From assembly GCF_002204185.1 (NCBI RefSeq), contig NZ_MXPU01000005.1, positions 1-64,000 on the forward strand: a stretch of DNA of 64,000 nt. The letters are read 5' to 3'. The notes under the pieces are model-generated. The model searched no databases. It was not told the DNA's origin and saw only the letters and a list, made by a program, of their open reading frames with translations. The position numbers were made by a program, and so were the translations under genes. Source of the stretch: Rhizobium esperanzae (GTDB taxonomy: Bacteria; Pseudomonadota; Alphaproteobacteria; Rhizobiales; Rhizobiaceae). How positions within the stretch are numbered: the first letter of the stretch is position 1; every line of letters begins with the position of its first letter. Below, one piece after another: positions 1-8,398 of this stretch.

Positions 1-65
1 GTGAAACGCCCCTGCGCCCATGGTACTTCGTCTTAAGACGCGGGAGAGTAGGTCGCTGCCAGGTC
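1..65 (+). rRNA. rrf: 5S ribosomal RNA, 3' part
   Basis: The first bases match the 3' half of an alphaproteobacterial 5S rRNA: a conserved gtgaaacgcccctgcgcc block, the tggtacttcgtcttaagacg helix, and a closing cgctgccaggtc that would pair with the missing 5' end. The 5' half and the rest of the rrn operon lie outside the window. The exact 3' end is set to within a few bases. Confidence 0.9.
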
Positions 66-172
66 TGCAAATCGCAACTCAACGCATGCGCCCGGAGCCG
101 TCAGGCTTCGGTAAGCTGCATGCGTCAACAAAAACTATCTTCTCATCACATTCCAACGGCCAAGGCCGTCTC

Positions 173-197
173 AAAGGGCCGCTCACAAGCGGCCTTT
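173..197 (+). terminator. hairpin between 5S rRNA and tRNA-fMet
   Basis: An inverted repeat (aaagggccgct / agcggccttt, 4-nt loop, one bulged G) is followed by TTTCGTG. It resembles a weak intrinsic terminator or an RNA-processing stem. Since tRNA-fMet normally belongs to the same rrn transcript in Rhizobiales, a processing role is equally possible. Confidence 0.4.
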
Positions 198-213
198 CGT
201 GTTATAATACTTC

Positions 214-290
<77 letters not shown>

Positions 291-299
291 AAATTCCCG

Positions 300-324
300 A
301 AAGCCCGCCAAAAGCGGGCTTTTT
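300..324 (+). terminator. rho-independent terminator of the rrn/tRNA operon
   Basis: A perfect 9-bp GC-rich stem (aaagcccgc / gcgggcttt, with loop caaaa) runs straight into TTTTT, 10 nt after the tRNA CCA end. It probably ends the rRNA transcript and insulates the downstream nuoH gene. The 181 bp from here to nuoH hold a TATAAT box at 371-376 but no convincing -35 element. Confidence 0.85.
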
Positions 325-505
325 ACGTATTCGGGGGACCTGAGCCCGAGCGCATCACAGCCGGCGACGGTATAATGGCGACGGCATTGTATGAGGTGCG
401 TCGCCGTTGTACCATGTAACCTGACAAGTGTGTGCAGTGCTCATTGTAGAGCCGGAGCCAAAGCCCGGTCGCGCGCTTCAACCCGATGAATAAGTAGTCC
501 GGATC

Positions 506-1507
506 ATGGAACTTATCGTCGCCCTTGGCCTGATCGTCTTGAAGGTCGCTTTCCTGATTGCGATCCTGCTGTTGCTACCCTTGCCGCTTACCTGGCTGGA
601 ACGCAAGGTCGCCGGGCACATGCAGCAGCGGATGGGGCCGATGCGCGTGGGATGGCACGGGCTGTTGCAGCCGGTGGCGGACGGAATCAAGCTCCTGACG
701 AAAGAGGATCACATCCCGGCCGAGGCCGACCGGTTCCTGTTCAAACTGGCGCCAATCCTGGCGCTCGCCCCGCCCTTTGTGGTGTTCGTCGCGATCCCCT
801 TCGGCGAAACCGTCTCGGTCCTCGGCCATGGGATCACGCTCTACGTCTCCAACATGAATGTGGCGCTCCTTTTCGTTTTCTCCGTGATCGGGATCGAGGT
901 TTATGGCGTCATCTTCGGCGGCTGGGCCTCCAACAGCAAATACGCTGTCCTGGGCAGCCTCAGAACCTGCGCGCAGATGATCAGCTACGAAATCCCGATG
1001 GGGTTCGCGGTCATCGGCGTGGTCATGCTGGCGCAATCCATGAGCCTTCTCGAGATCGTGCGGGCGCAGGCCGATGTCTGGAACATCGTCTACCAACCGG
1101 TCGGATTCTTCGTGTTCTTCGTCGCCGGATTGGCCGAAGCGCAGCGCATCCCCTTCGACCTGGCGGAAGCGGAAGGCGATTTAGGGGCCGGGTTCCATAC
1201 GGAATACAGTGGTATCCGCTTTGCCTTCTTTATGGTCAGCGAATATGCCATCGTATTGCTTGTGTCGACCCTGGTGGTGATCCTGTTCTTCGGCGGTTGG
1301 AACGGAGTTCTGATTCCCTTGCCACCGTTCCTGTGGTTTACTCTCAAGGTCGCGTTCTTCGTCTATGTATTTATCTGGCTCCGCTTCACTTTCCCCCGCT
1401 ATCGCTACGACCAGTTGATGGCGATCGGATGGAAAGTCTTGCTTCCTCTGTCGATGGCGAACATAATTATAACCGGTGTACTTTTAGGGGCCGTAGCGAC
1501 CCCGTAG
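506..1507 (+). CDS. nuoH: NADH-quinone oxidoreductase subunit H
   Basis: A 333-aa multi-helix membrane subunit that forms the quinone-binding junction between the peripheral and membrane arms of complex I. Family signatures are the early cytosolic loop ERKVAGHMQQRMGP (about residue 31), the GIEVYGVIFGGW segment, and the quinone-cavity loop PFDLAEAEGDLGAGFHTEYS near residue 215, which carries the conserved acidic run and HTEYSG. Length is normal. The start codon has only a weak Shine-Dalgarno (CCGGATC). It leads a plus-strand unit nuoH-nuoI-CBS, separated from and convergent with the rest of the nuo genes; in ordinary nuo operons H and I sit between G and J. Confidence 0.96.
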   Translation: MELIVALGLIVLKVAFLIAILLLLPLPLTWLERKVAGHMQQRMGPMRVGWHGLLQPVADGIKLLTKEDHIPAEADRFLFKLAPILALAPPFVVFVAIPFGETVSVLGHGITLYVSNMNVALLFVFSVIGIEVYGVIFGGWASNSKYAVLGSLRTCAQMISYEIPMGFAVIGVVMLAQSMSLLEIVRAQADVWNIVYQPVGFFVFFVAGLAEAQRIPFDLAEAEGDLGAGFHTEYSGIRFAFFMVSEYAIVLLVSTLVVILFFGGWNGVLIPLPPFLWFTLKVAFFVYVFIWLRFTFPRYRYDQLMAIGWKVLLPLSMANIIITGVLLGAVATP

Positions 1508-1517
1508 CGAGGCGGCG

Positions 1518-2084
1518 ATGTCGCGCGCGCAGGACAGAGTTGGAACATGGATTGGCTGGGCGTTCTTCGCCGATCTGGCGAATGCCTTGGCTCTGACCTT
1601 CGGCTACCTGTTCTCCAGAACCGTAACCATGCAATATCCGGACAAGGAAAAATGGCTACCCTACTCACGCTATCGCGGGCATCACTTCCTGAAGCGTGAC
1701 GAGGAGGGCGAGATCAAGTGCGTGGCCTGCGAACTCTGCGCGCGGATCTGTCCCTGCGACTGCATCGAAGTCGTCCCGTACGAGGACGAGAAGGGCAACC
1801 GGCACCCGGCGAAATTTGAAATCGACACAGCACGCTGCCTGTTCTGCGGGTTGTGCGAGGACGCCTGCCCGGCGGATGCAATCGCGCTTGGGCAACAATA
1901 CGAATTTTCCAGCTTTTCCTCCGCTGACCTGGTGATCGGGCGCGACGATCTGCTCGTCAAGCCGGGTAAGGCGGCAACCGGCGGCGGCGTGGTTGCCGCG
2001 CGCCTGGATACCAAGAAGGACGTACTTGTCCAGACGAAAGAGACGCAGGGCTACAACTGGTGGCGGAATATCCGGCGAACATGA
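1518..2084 (+). CDS. nuoI: NADH-quinone oxidoreductase subunit I (2x[4Fe-4S])
   Basis: A 188-aa ferredoxin-like subunit that carries clusters N6a and N6b and passes electrons towards N2 in NuoB. Two C-x2-C-x2-C-x3-C-P motifs are visible (CVACELCARICP near residue 70 and CLFCGLCEDACP near residue 113), preceded by the amphipathic N-terminal segment that docks on the membrane arm. Starts 10 nt after nuoH with Shine-Dalgarno GAGGCGGCG, so it is co-transcribed. The C-terminal tail after about residue 150 is family-typical in length but poorly conserved. Confidence 0.96.
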   Translation: MSRAQDRVGTWIGWAFFADLANALALTFGYLFSRTVTMQYPDKEKWLPYSRYRGHHFLKRDEEGEIKCVACELCARICPCDCIEVVPYEDEKGNRHPAKFEIDTARCLFCGLCEDACPADAIALGQQYEFSSFSSADLVIGRDDLLVKPGKAATGGGVVAARLDTKKDVLVQTKETQGYNWWRNIRRT

Positions 2085-2129
2085 ACGCGCACCAGCCATC
2101 AAACCGAAGCGCTCGAACAGGAGGCTCAG

Positions 2130-2570
2130 ATGTTTGTCGGTGAAATCATGAAGAACAAGGGTGTCGGTGTCATCGCAGTCGCTCCCGATCAGACGATGGT
2201 GGAGGTATTGAGGTTGTTTCGAGACAACAATATCGGCTTCGTCGTCGTGAGCCGCCCGAACAGCAAATACCTCGGTACACTGTCGGAGCGGGATTGCTGC
2301 AATGCGATGGCGGAATACGGGGCCAAGGCGGCGGCGATGCGGGTCGCGGACATCATGAACCGCAATGTGGCGATGTGTTCGACACAAGATTTGCTGCCCG
2401 TTGCGATGGGGATCATGACCCAGCGGCGTACGCGCCATGTGTTGGTCACGGATGGAGGCAACGTTGTCGGCGTGGTCAGCATCGGAGACGTGGTTAAGCA
2501 CAGGCTCGACGAAGCGCAGCGTACAGAGCAGGATCTGCAGGATTACATATGCGGGACCAGGTATCACTGA
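2130..2570 (+). CDS. CBS-pair domain protein
   Basis: A 146-aa stand-alone protein made of two CBS repeats (about residues 8-60 and 72-132, the second starting at VADIMNRNVAMCS and ending with VSIGDVVKHRL). CBS pairs usually bind adenine nucleotides or NAD-type ligands and act as energy sensors. There is no attached enzyme or transporter domain. It follows nuoI by 45 nt with a good Shine-Dalgarno (GGAGG), suggesting co-expression with complex I. A role as nucleotide sensor or regulator of the enzyme is an inference from context only. Confidence 0.85.
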   Translation: MFVGEIMKNKGVGVIAVAPDQTMVEVLRLFRDNNIGFVVVSRPNSKYLGTLSERDCCNAMAEYGAKAAAMRVADIMNRNVAMCSTQDLLPVAMGIMTQRRTRHVLVTDGGNVVGVVSIGDVVKHRLDEAQRTEQDLQDYICGTRYH

Positions 2571-2638
2571 CGCCGCCAAGTCGATGTGATGACGCTGGGG
2601 CGGGCAGCTTGCCGCGGAGCCTTGCGGTGCCCCGATCC

Positions 2639-2742
2639 TAGAGCAATTCCAGGAAAAGTGCGAAGCGGTTTTCCGTCCGGAATTGCGTAAAAACAAAAAG
2701 TTAGAGCGGTTCAGCGCTTCCGTGAAAACCTGAACCGCTCTA
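2639..2742 (+). repeat. RIME-type palindromic repeat, copy 1
   Basis: A 104-bp mosaic palindrome typical of Rhizobiaceae. Two inverted-repeat pairs are visible: GCAATTCC/GGAATTGC (2643-2650 and 2679-2686) and a perfect 13-bp pair TAGAGCGGTTCAG/CTGAACCGCTCTA (2702-2714 and 2730-2742). It lies exactly between the converging CBS gene and nuoG, where the second stem could also act as a bidirectional transcription end. A diverged copy is at 17939-18040. Confidence 0.85.
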
Positions 2743-2747
2743 AATCT

Positions 2748-5327
2748 TCAAACCCCGCGCCAGAGCCGGCCTGGGCGGTCGACGTCAGGAGTGGCATGCG
2801 CCTTCCGGACTTCCACCGCGCATGGATATTCGCCCCGCCGCAGTAGGCTGTTGAGACGCAAGGCTCTATAGTTTTCCGGAACGAAGACGAGGCCCTTGGG
2901 AAACCGCCTGTCGACCTTGAGCTGCGCCGTCAGTTCGCCATGGCCCGAACGCACGATTACCTGATCGCCATCCGAAAGGCCAAGCTCCGCAGTATCCTGC
3001 GCGCTCATCGCGACATAGGGATCATTGGCGACCGTGTTCAGCACGTCCGACCGCTCGGAAAGATACCCGTTGTGGAACAGGCAGTCGCCGGTGATCAGCA
3101 TGAGCCGGTCGGCTGCTGTTGGAACGGACGGCGGCGCAAGGAACAAGCCAGCAGATAATGTTGGTACCGCCCTGGTGAATGCGCCGTCGGCGCCAAGTCC
3201 GTCCTGCGTCAGCCCTTGATAGGACGGAACCAGCCGGGCAATCTCGTCGAAAATTTCCCCTTGCGTCGACGGCCGCAGTGCCTGGTTGCAAAGCGCCCTG
3301 ACGAAGTCGAAGATCGCCAGATTGCTCCGCGCCTCGAAGGCGGGTTCACGGAATTTGCGGACCGTCTGGGTCCGGCCCTCGTTGTTGGTGAACGTGCCGG
3401 TTTCCTCGCCGTAACCTGCCGCGGGCAGGACGACCTCAGCCAGGCCGGCCGTGTCCGTAAGAAAGGCGTCCTGGACGATCAGGAGATCGGCGGCGCCAAG
3501 CGCCCGCTGTACGAACGCCCGGTCGGGATAGCTGATCAGGGGGTCGGTTCCGACCATATAGAGTGCACCCATCCGGCCGCCGATGCAGAGGTCCAGCATG
3601 GCATCGAGACCTGCGCCCGGTTCAGACGGGATTTCGGCGCCCCAGTTCCGTGCAAGAGTTGCGCGCGCCACATCGTCGGCGACCGCCCGCAGGCCCGGCA
3701 GAGCCGCCGGCAGAACTCCCATGTCCCAGGCGCCCATCTGGTTGGCGCGGTCGAAGAGGAACTGCATCGCCGGGCCCTTGCCGAGCAGACGCAGAACCTG
3801 CAGCAGGTTACTGATCTGCTGCAGTGTCGCGCGCGCTTCGGGGGATCTCAGGAGGTCGACGCTGACAAGCACGGTGACGCTACGGCCGTCCTTGAGCGCG
3901 GTGGCCAGACGATCCGGCCCGTCGCTGCCGGTGCCCGCTTTCGGCCTGCCGATCGTCGCACCGATGTCCGCAAATGCGTCGCCCGGCAAGGTCTGACCGG
4001 CCGTCGCCATGAGCGCGGTTACCACCGCAGCAAGGCTCGCCTCTTCTCCGCCCGGCGGCACGCGAACCACCACCCTGGCATCGGCATCCAGACGCGAGGG
4101 CCGCGCCGAAAGCATCAGCAATCCGGCCTGCCGCCGCCGCACGGCGTCTCGCAGCAGGTATTCGGTGACGGGATTCTCCTCGGTGACGTTGCCGCCGACG
4201 ACGAGCACGCAGTCGTTGCTGATTACGTCGTCCAGCGGGGTGCGGCTGTAGAAAGTTGCCAATAGCGGGCCGAGCGTATCGAAGGGCGCTGCCCAGCGTG
4301 ACGAACAATCAATGTTGTTGGTCCGGAATACTGTTCGCATCAGCTTCTGGAACTGATAAAGCACCTCGTTGGGCAGGCGAGGCGAGGCCAGCCCGCCGGC
4401 ATCCTTGCTCTCGACAGCCAACAGTCTCCGGCGCAGATAGTCCCCCACTTCGTCCCAGGAAACCGGAACCAGGGCGCCATCCTGACGGATCATTGGCTGC
4501 TTGATCCGGTCGCGGCTTGCAACGAAATCGAGGCCGAAGCGTCCTCGCACGCAGAGAGTTTCGTGGTTGACACCTTCGTCCCACTTCGAGCGCACCCGCA
4601 CGAACTCGCCCTTGCGCGTGCCCACTGTCAACTGGCAACCGGTGCCACAATGCGGGCAGATCGTGTCGGTCTCTACGAGATCCCAGGGGCGCGCCTTGTA
4701 GCGGTAGGGGAAGCTCATCAACGCACCGACCGGGCAGACCTCGACGCAATTGCCGCACTGGTCGCAACTCGCCAGACTGCCCTCGAAGCCGGTGACGGCG
4801 GTATCCATGCCTTTTTCAACGGTGCCCAGCGCCACCGCGCCGACGACCTCCTCGCACATCCGGACGCAGCGCTGGCACTGGATGCAGCGGTTGACGTTCA
4901 TGATGATGACCGGGCTCAGGCGAATGTCCTCGGAGTGGAACACACGTTTGTCATCGCGGAACTGGCTTTCGCGGGGCCCATAGGCCATGACCATGTTCTG
5001 AAGCTCGCATTCGCCGCCCTTGTCGCAGATCGGGCAGTCGAGGGGGTGGTTGGCGAGCAGCATGTCGAGCATGGAAGAGCGCGTTTCCTCGATCAGAGGC
5101 GTATTCGTCCGCACGACCATGCCATCGGTGACCACAGTAGCGCAGGACGGCTGCAGCCGCCGCAGGCCCTCGATCTCCACCAGACACATGCGGCAGGAGG
5201 CCAGCGGCGGCAGACGCTTCAGATAGCAAAAGGTCGGGATATCGATGCTCAAACCCCGGGCGGCCTGCAACACTGTCGAGCCAGCCTCAACTTCCAGCGT
5301 TTGTCCATCGATCGTGACTTTTAGCAT
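2748..5327 (-). CDS. nuoG: NADH-quinone oxidoreductase subunit G
   Basis: An 859-aa iron-sulfur subunit of the peripheral arm. Seen in order: [2Fe-2S] domain with C-x10-C-x2-C-x13-C (from about residue 34), the H-x3-C-x2-C-x5-C site of N5, two four-Cys ferredoxin motifs (CIQCQRCVRMC; CDQCGNCVEVCP), then a molybdopterin-oxidoreductase-like domain opened by C-x2-C-x3-C-x27-C near residue 228, the ligand spacing of cluster N7. N7 is known in E. coli and Thermus but missing in mitochondria and Paracoccus-type enzymes. Start set at ATG 5327, 9 codons inside the longest frame, because GAGGAA precedes it. It is the last gene of the minus-strand operon. Confidence 0.95.
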   Translation of the reverse strand: MLKVTIDGQTLEVEAGSTVLQAARGLSIDIPTFCYLKRLPPLASCRMCLVEIEGLRRLQPSCATVVTDGMVVRTNTPLIEETRSSMLDMLLANHPLDCPICDKGGECELQNMVMAYGPRESQFRDDKRVFHSEDIRLSPVIIMNVNRCIQCQRCVRMCEEVVGAVALGTVEKGMDTAVTGFEGSLASCDQCGNCVEVCPVGALMSFPYRYKARPWDLVETDTICPHCGTGCQLTVGTRKGEFVRVRSKWDEGVNHETLCVRGRFGLDFVASRDRIKQPMIRQDGALVPVSWDEVGDYLRRRLLAVESKDAGGLASPRLPNEVLYQFQKLMRTVFRTNNIDCSSRWAAPFDTLGPLLATFYSRTPLDDVISNDCVLVVGGNVTEENPVTEYLLRDAVRRRQAGLLMLSARPSRLDADARVVVRVPPGGEEASLAAVVTALMATAGQTLPGDAFADIGATIGRPKAGTGSDGPDRLATALKDGRSVTVLVSVDLLRSPEARATLQQISNLLQVLRLLGKGPAMQFLFDRANQMGAWDMGVLPAALPGLRAVADDVARATLARNWGAEIPSEPGAGLDAMLDLCIGGRMGALYMVGTDPLISYPDRAFVQRALGAADLLIVQDAFLTDTAGLAEVVLPAAGYGEETGTFTNNEGRTQTVRKFREPAFEARSNLAIFDFVRALCNQALRPSTQGEIFDEIARLVPSYQGLTQDGLGADGAFTRAVPTLSAGLFLAPPSVPTAADRLMLITGDCLFHNGYLSERSDVLNTVANDPYVAMSAQDTAELGLSDGDQVIVRSGHGELTAQLKVDRRFPKGLVFVPENYRALRLNSLLRRGEYPCAVEVRKAHATPDVDRPGRLWRGV

Positions 5328-5360
5328 GGTTTCCTCACAACCCTGATCCAGCACACTCCT

Positions 5361-6626
5361 TCAGTGAAACGGGCACCTCCGTTCCTCGACATGGGCGACG
5401 AATTCATCTCGGAAATGCGCGAGTGCGGCCCGCAATCCCATCGCTGCACCGTCACCCAAGGCACAAAACGTATTGCCGAAAATGCCCTTGCAGAGCATCT
5501 CCAGCTGCTCCAGATCGCCGGGTGCGCCATCCCCGCCTTCAACCCGGCGCAGGACCTTCACGACCCAGTTCAATCCTTCCCGACAGGGCGTGCACTTGCC
5601 GCAGGACTCATGGTGGAAGAACTCGATGATCCGGGTGGCGACCTTGACCATGCAGGTGCTATCGTCGATCACGATAACGCCAGCGGAACCGAGCATCGAG
5701 CCGGCGGCAGCCAGCGAGTCGAAATCCATCCTCACCTCCAGCCCATGCTCCGGGATGACCGGCGCTGAGACCCCGCCCGGGATCACTGCCTTGATCTTGC
5801 GTCCCGGCAAGGCCCCGCCGGCATGTTCTTCGACCAGTTCGCGCAATGGAATGCCCATCGGCAACTCGTAGAGGCCGGGTTTGCGCACCTGTCCGCTGAG
5901 GCAGTAGAGCTTCGGGCCGGGGCTCTTTTCCGGGCCGATGCCGCGAAACCAGTCCGCCCCCCGCATAATGATGTGCGGTACGCAAGCGAGCGTCTCGACA
6001 TTGTTGATCACAGTCGGGCTGGCGTAGAGCCCGGCCACGGCCGGAAACGGCGGCTTCAATCGCGGCTGCGCCCGCTTGCCCTCGAGCGACTCGAGCATCG
6101 CAGTCTCCTCGCCGCAGATATAGGCGCCGGCGCCGCAGTGGATGTGTATCGCGAAATTGAAATCCGAGCCCAGAACGCGCCTTCCGAGATAGCCCTTTGC
6201 GCGGGCCTCGGCGATCGCTTGCTCCAGACGACGGATCGCCGTCACATATTCTCCGCGAATGTAGACATAGGCGGTTTCGGCCCCAATCGCGTAGGCACTT
6301 ACCGCCAGCCCCTCGATCAGTTGATGCGGGTCACGCTCCATGATGATCCGGTCCTTGAACGTGCCCGGTTCGCCCTCATCGGCGTTGCAGCACAGATATG
6401 TCGGCTTGCCCATGCGCTTCGGCACGAAACCCCATTTCATGCCCGTTGGGAAACCGGCACCGCCGCGACCGCGCAGGTTGGACCGTTTGACGAGGTCGAT
6501 AACCTCGTCAGGCGTGTACTCGCGCAGCGCCTTCGCCAGCGCCTGATAGCCGCCTCCAGCCTCGTAGGTCGAAACCAAATGACCATCCGCCACATCGACA
6601 TTTTTGAGAAGAACAGGCTCGGACAT
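5361..6626 (-). CDS. nuoF: NADH-quinone oxidoreductase subunit F (NADH/FMN, N3)
   Basis: A 421-aa flavoprotein that oxidises NADH and feeds electrons through FMN to cluster N3. It shows the glycine-rich NADH/FMN loop RGRGGAGFPTGMKW (about residue 52), CNADEGEPGTFKDR, the SLBB region, and the N3 ligands ESCGKCTPCREG near residue 350 with a fourth Cys about 40 residues on. Length is normal. It lies 33 nt upstream of nuoG and 4 nt after nuoE, within one operon. Confidence 0.96.
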   Translation of the reverse strand: MSEPVLLKNVDVADGHLVSTYEAGGGYQALAKALREYTPDEVIDLVKRSNLRGRGGAGFPTGMKWGFVPKRMGKPTYLCCNADEGEPGTFKDRIIMERDPHQLIEGLAVSAYAIGAETAYVYIRGEYVTAIRRLEQAIAEARAKGYLGRRVLGSDFNFAIHIHCGAGAYICGEETAMLESLEGKRAQPRLKPPFPAVAGLYASPTVINNVETLACVPHIIMRGADWFRGIGPEKSPGPKLYCLSGQVRKPGLYELPMGIPLRELVEEHAGGALPGRKIKAVIPGGVSAPVIPEHGLEVRMDFDSLAAAGSMLGSAGVIVIDDSTCMVKVATRIIEFFHHESCGKCTPCREGLNWVVKVLRRVEGGDGAPGDLEQLEMLCKGIFGNTFCALGDGAAMGLRAALAHFRDEFVAHVEERRCPFH

Positions 6627-6630
6627 GGCG

Positions 6631-7149
6631 CTACTCCCCCGGCAGCCGCGCAGAAATGTGCTCGACGCTCGCGGCTCCCGCTATTGCCCGCAGGCTGTCC
6701 AACAGTGCGTTTATCCGCGTCACATCAAGGCAGGCGTGGTAATCGTCGCCGACTTGCATCACCGGAGCCATCTCGCAGGCGCCGAGGCATTCGACGGTCG
6801 AAAGCGTGAACAGCCCGTCCGGGGTGGTGCCGCCTTTCCTGATCCCCAGCGCTGTTTCCAGATGGTCTAGCAGGTCCTCCGATCCGCACAGCATGCAGGA
6901 AACATTGTTGCAGAGCTGCAGGTGGAACATCCCCACCGGTTCGGTATGGAAGAGGGTGTAGAAGGTCGCCAACTCGTAGACCCAGATCCGCTCGACTCCG
7001 AGAATGTCGGCGACCTCTTCCAACACAGGCCCAGGCAGATGGCCATGTTCTTCCTGCGCGATCAGGAGCGCGGGCATGATCGCAGAGCGCTGGTCGGGAT
7101 ACCGCGCCGCCGCCTCTTCGATCTTTTCGCGCATGGTCATCGCATTCAA
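6631..7149 (-). CDS. nuoE: NADH-quinone oxidoreductase subunit E ([2Fe-2S] N1a)
   Basis: A 172-aa thioredoxin-like [2Fe-2S] subunit pairing with NuoF in the NADH-dehydrogenase module. The four ligands appear as C-x4-C (CNNVSC, about residue 80) and C-x3-C (CLGAC, about residue 121). The N-terminal helical bundle is intact. The start is ambiguous between ATG 7149 and ATG 7140, two in-frame Met codons 9 nt apart. It is the typical length without the long C-terminal extension seen in many chromosomal alphaproteobacterial NuoE proteins. Confidence 0.95.
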   Translation of the reverse strand: MNAMTMREKIEEAAARYPDQRSAIMPALLIAQEEHGHLPGPVLEEVADILGVERIWVYELATFYTLFHTEPVGMFHLQLCNNVSCMLCGSEDLLDHLETALGIRKGGTTPDGLFTLSTVECLGACEMAPVMQVGDDYHACLDVTRINALLDSLRAIAGAASVEHISARLPGE

Positions 7150-7155
7150 TCCTTG

Positions 7156-8370
7156 CTACTTGTCCACCTCCGCCATCACAGGGTCGAGGCTGCCGAGCAC
7201 GGCGATCATGTCCGCCAGATAGCGGGCGTTGGTGACCCCGAAGAGGGCCTGAAGATTGACGAACGAGGGGGCCCGCACCTTCATGCGGAACGGTTTTGGC
7301 GAGCCGTCGCTGATGATGTAGAAGCCAAGCTCGCCCTTTGGCGCCTCGATTGCCGAATAGACCTCGCCCCTCGGCACCTTGAAGCCGTAGGCCGACAGGT
7401 CGAAATGCTGGATCAGCGCCTCCATCGAGCAGTGCACCCGATCCTTGTCCAGCGGGAAGGCGATTGTCGGCATGTCGATCTGGAACGGCCCCTCAGGTAT
7501 CTGGTCGATGCATTGTTCGATGATCCCTATGCTTTCGCGCATCTCATCGACGCGGCATCGCCAGCGTGCATAGCAATCGCCTTCATCACGGGTGATGACG
7601 TTGAACGCGAGCCGGTCATAGATCTCGTAGGGCTCGTCGCGGCGGATGTCCCAGTCGACACCGGAAGCACGCAGGTTCGGGCCGCTGAGGCCGAGATCGA
7701 CGCCATCCTCGGCGGAGATCACGCCGATCCCCTTCGTGCGATTGAGAAACACCCGGTTATCTTCGAGCAGTCGCTCATAGTCGCGGATCCGGTTCGGGAA
7801 GATGTCGCAAAACTCCCGGATCTTGGGGAAGAACCCGTCAGGCAGGTCCTCGCGCACCCCGCCGACCCGGCAGAAGGAGGTGTGCATGCGCGCACCGGTT
7901 ATCATTTCCAGGAGATCCATGATCATTTCGCGCTCGCGCATGACGTAAAGCAGCGCGGTCATGGCGCCGAGATCCATCGGCAGCGCGCCGGTGATCAGGA
8001 GGTGACCGGAGATCCGGGCCAGCTCGGCCATCATCACGCGGATATATTGCGCTCGGATCGGCGCTTCTATGCCGAGGAGTTTCTCCACCGCCAGCGCGAA
8101 GGCGAGGTTGTTCGAGGGCGGACAGAGATAGTCGAGCCGATCTGTCAGCGGGAAAATCTGGGTATAGGTGAAGCTCTCCGCCAGTTTTTCGGTGCCGCGA
8201 TGGAGGTAGCCGATATGTGGATCGACGCGCTCGACGAACTCGCCGTCCAGTTCGAGGACAAGCCGAAGAACCCCATGGGTGCTGGGGTGCTGCGGACCGA
8301 GGTTGAGAAGCACTTCCCTGGTATTGAGCGCTTCGCCCTCAGGCCTGCTGAGCTCGGTGACTTCAGTCAT
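7156..8370 (-). CDS. nuoD: NADH-quinone oxidoreductase subunit D (49 kDa)
   Basis: A 404-aa core subunit that lines the quinone pocket next to cluster N2. Conserved features: NLGPQHPSTHGVLRL (quinone-site His), GYLHRGTEKL, and TDRLDYLCPPSNNLAF, whose Tyr corresponds to the quinone-contacting tyrosine. The C-terminus ends in a DPVMAEVDK variant of the family tail. The open frame extends upstream, but ATG 8370 (MTEVTEL) is chosen because homologues begin just before NLGPQHP. It lies directly downstream of nuoC as a separate gene, not a CD fusion. Confidence 0.95.
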   Translation of the reverse strand: MTEVTELSRPEGEALNTREVLLNLGPQHPSTHGVLRLVLELDGEFVERVDPHIGYLHRGTEKLAESFTYTQIFPLTDRLDYLCPPSNNLAFALAVEKLLGIEAPIRAQYIRVMMAELARISGHLLITGALPMDLGAMTALLYVMREREMIMDLLEMITGARMHTSFCRVGGVREDLPDGFFPKIREFCDIFPNRIRDYERLLEDNRVFLNRTKGIGVISAEDGVDLGLSGPNLRASGVDWDIRRDEPYEIYDRLAFNVITRDEGDCYARWRCRVDEMRESIGIIEQCIDQIPEGPFQIDMPTIAFPLDKDRVHCSMEALIQHFDLSAYGFKVPRGEVYSAIEAPKGELGFYIISDGSPKPFRMKVRAPSFVNLQALFGVTNARYLADMIAVLGSLDPVMAEVDK

Positions 8371-8398
8371 CTCAACGTTCCGGCGTAGACGGCCTCCC

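Noticed and set aside
203..208. TATAAT as a promoter for tRNA-fMet
   Set aside because: It ends only 5 nt before the tRNA and no -35 element sits at the right distance; the tRNA is normally part of the rrn transcript.
371..376. TATAAT as the nuoH promoter
   Set aside because: The -35 position holds a GC-rich sequence without similarity to TTGACA, so I did not list it as a promoter.
1665..2696. 343-codon minus-strand frame across nuoI and the CBS gene
   Set aside because: The plus strand has two Fe-S motifs and two CBS repeats here; the minus frame has no domain, and it starts inside a RIME repeat.
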